A stretch of 64,000 nt of DNA, from assembly GCA_013397845.1 (NCBI GenBank), contig VZTG01005159.1, positions 297,347 to 361,346 on the forward strand, given 5' to 3'. The notes below the pieces were generated by a model. It was given only the letters and a program-made list of their open reading frames with translations. It did not search any database and was not told the origin of the DNA. A program made the translations under genes and the position numbers. This document shows positions 61,801-64,000 of this stretch, piece by piece (position 1 is the stretch's first letter; every line of letters begins with the position of its first letter). Origin of the DNA: Melanocharis versteri (lineage: Eukaryota > Chordata > Aves > Passeriformes > Melanocharitidae).

Positions 61801-63459
61801 TAAAATCTGATTACAGCTTTTGTTTAGCTTTTCCAATATTAGCTCTTGTGCATTCTATGTGCTATTTCTGTGCAAAGAGTGTTAATAGAGAAAGTTAGTG
61901 GACATGCCTGGAATGTGAAAAGGGCTAGGGGATATTTATTTATTTTTGCTCATCAGAGCAGATGGATTTTACAGTTTTCTTCAGAGGGAGACTCTGAAAC
62001 TGTCATGGGCTGTGCTTGACATTCAAACAGAAAATATTATTTTGGTTGGTTGGTTGCTGTAGCTGTAGATTTTCTCATATGGCTAAACTCAGATTTTAGG
62101 AATGAAAATGCTTAAGAAGGTAAAACTGTTTTTATCTCTGTGATATGCTGTGTTGGGGCTGTTTTGTTTCTCCTCTTGCCATACTTCAGACTCCTTCACT
62201 GCTGGGTTTTGATCCTAAATTACTTTCTGCGTAAAGGATTGAACTTCTTCATCTTTGAGGAGTAATCTCTGGTGAGGACATCATGACCTGTGTTCGAGCA
62301 CAGCTAGAGCACACTGCTAATTACTGCAGCACTGCCTGGTAGTGTTCTCAGTCACATCACTGTTGTGAACGTTTTAGATGTGCTGAAACAAAAGTATTTT
62401 GAAGTTTAATTACTGAAATCACCAGTTCAAATGACTATATCATTTTATGAGTGCTGGGAAGGTTTCTTCTTCATAGCCATCTTTTGATAGCGCTGTCCAA
62501 TTCTGTGGACAATTTCTGTCTCTTCCTCTTCATAATTTCTTTTTCTTTTTTTTTTTTTAATGAAAATATGTGAGTGCTGCAATTATGTTCTGGAGTGTAA
62601 TACTAAACTTGCTTCTGCTGTTTTCAGGATGTCTGTAAATCTGTGAAGTTTCATTAGCACTGAATTTAGTCTTGCCAAGTCATTTGGGCACAAACCAAAG
62701 CTCCAATTGTGCCACTTAACTTCTGATCTGAAAAAGTACTGTACTGCACGGGGCTTGGTTTGAGTGGAGGTGAAGTTATTTGCCATTTCAATGGCTCTAA
62801 ACCTAAAAAAAAAAAAGCTTTAATATGTAACTTTTAAAGTCATAGCATTCTTTTTTGACATATTTTAACAATTTTACAGAATCACAACCTTTGAATCTCA
62901 TTTTCCTCCGAGAAAGATGATGCCAGCTGTAAGTGTACCTTCAGATGTGTAGAGTTTTCATTTGTTTTCCTTTCGTTTTGCATTCATTAAACTGATCTAA
63001 ACAACCTGACTCACACCTATGAAAAGCTTCTCAGAAGGTCTCTTGGTGTCTCTCACTTCCAGCAACCTGTGAAAGATTCGTACTCAATTCTCCAAAGAGC
63101 TTAGAAGGTGAGGTTTGCTTATCGATAATTTTTTGGGCATCATCTTGCTGTAGGCAACCTGAGCTGTTTCCAGTGCTTTTTTCCATCTATTGCAGGGCCT
63201 GGATTCTGCCTGGAATCACACAAGGAGTTGGTCTGTGCTTGATGAGAATCGTGGCCATGCAGGCAAAGCTGACCTGCAGGAAGACACATCCTCCAGTCAG
63301 CGCCCTCGTTTCTGCCATCACGATTCTCGGTGACTGTGGCAGGACCTCGTGTGTTTTTTGTGCATTCTGTTACGCCAGTGAACCATTTTATATTGTGGTT
63401 TAATGCCTGGAATGAGCAGTCTCTGCATTTCCATCCACTCGCGTTCCAAACACAACCTC

Positions 63460-63822
63460 TGTGGATGCTGAAAGCTTGGTGGCAGAGAGATTTTTCAGTG
63501 TCTGCCTGTGTCCGTGAGCATTCTCACTTTCTCACGGAGCTAGCTGCAAAACAGCTAGCGGGCTTTTGTAAATAATTTGTCTATCTTGTACCTGTAAGAT
63601 GTTTCTGGACGTTGTTATTGTAGGACCAAGGTCTGTTTAGGAAATGTGTGTTTTTAGGATCTAGCCAATAGCCCTGGTGGGTGGTCAGCTAAGATCCAAT
63701 GGCTTTCCTATAACTTAGAGTATAAAACTCTTCTGGATGTAAATAAAGATGGGCTTTTCTATCGAGTCCCTCCGGAGTTCGGTTCTCTCCTTCCTCCCCG
63801 GGCCGTGTCCGTCATTGTGACA
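63460..63822 (+). mobile_element. Solo LTR of an endogenous retrovirus, plus strand
   Basis: Two CCAAT boxes (about 63,664 and 63,696), TATA box TATAAAACTC (63,721-63,730) and AATAAA (63,742-63,747) occur in LTR order, followed by a C/T-rich U5-like tail ending GTCATTGTGACA. ACCTC lies directly outside both proposed ends (63,455-63,459 and 63,823-63,827), consistent with a 5-bp target-site duplication. The termini are TGTGG and GTGACA, the same as those of the LTR at 14.2 kb. No viral internal sequence is present. The 3' end is firm and the 5' end is less so. Confidence 0.75.
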
Positions 63823-63827
63823 ACCTC

Positions 63828-64000
63828 AGTGTCCGTCCTCCAGGAGCTGAGCCCAGCAAACAGCGCTCTTACCTGTAGTGAAGCACTTCCAGGTAACTGT
63901 GAACGGGCTAATTAGTGTGGAAGTGAAAATATTCAATTAAAATATTAAAGCTGCTCTGCAGTTAGAGCTATAATATTGAGGTTTTATCTCATTGGGCCGA
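63828..64000. other. Unique sequence at the window end
   Basis: This short stretch after the LTR has a minus-strand donor-like CTTACCTG near 63,870 and TAATTAG/AATTAAAATATT motifs near 63,910-63,945. I see nothing that can be named. Confidence 0.5.

Larger units (their letters stand above)
59601..63459. other. Non-coding stretch, no gene called
   Basis: A 120-codon plus-strand frame at 59,584-59,946 overlaps the putative LTR edge and has no recognisable domain. The remainder is unique sequence with a 22-bp palindrome at 60.66 kb, a dense regulatory-looking block at 61.1-61.8 kb and pyrimidine- or A-rich runs near 62,540 and 62,803-62,816. Confidence 0.6.

Noticed and set aside
1..64000. CRISPR arrays, tRNA, rRNA, bacterial operons or mobile-element transposase genes
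   Set aside because: No regularly spaced repeats, cloverleaf-like sequences, ribosomal RNA words or recognisable transposase frames were seen.

Overview
The window looks like AT-rich, non-coding nuclear DNA from a bird, probably a songbird. The bird call rests on CR1-type LINE 3' fragments (clearest at about 30.15-30.28 kb, minus strand) and on short solitary LTRs of endogenous retroviruses. The songbird refinement is inference only. There are no bacterial operons, no ribosome-binding-site-led genes, no CRISPR array and no recognisable tRNA or rRNA. No open reading frame exceeds 202 codons, none has a recognisable domain, and many overlap on opposite strands as chance frames do. I therefore call no protein-coding gene. 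The window is best read as a gene desert or the inside of one or more very large introns.

Layout. 1-7,962: unique AT-rich sequence with two exon-like splice-flanked segments (611-639 and 3,904-4,062) and a homeodomain-motif-rich block at 5.69-6.03 kb. 7,963-8,018: assembly gap. 8.0-14.5 kb: regulatory-looking blocks and two minus-strand solo LTRs (10,704-11,060 and 14,199-14,473). 18.06-18.46 kb: a diverged tandem duplication. 21.9 and 30.2 kb: CR1 fragments. 24.5 and 26.9 kb: short tandem and inverted repeats. 27.12-27.19 kb: a poly-T tract with an ambiguous base and duplicated flanks. 27,248-27,352: another splice-flanked segment. 42-50 kb: several TAAT-rich blocks. 53.0-55.8 kb: the most CpG-rich part, holding a possible two-exon plus-strand transcript. 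56-57.8 kb: dense TAAT motifs. 59.3-59.6 kb: a minus-strand LTR. 61.1-61.8 kb: a dense block resembling conserved non-coding DNA. 63,460-63,822: a plus-strand solo LTR.

There is no gene set to describe as a pathway. If the window has a function, the sequence points to long-range regulation (TAAT/ATTA clusters) plus one or more possible non-coding or small-peptide transcripts. Conservation, splicing and transcription cannot be seen in a single sequence, so all exon and enhancer calls are low confidence. The LTR, CR1 and tandem-repeat calls are read directly from the bases and are firmer.
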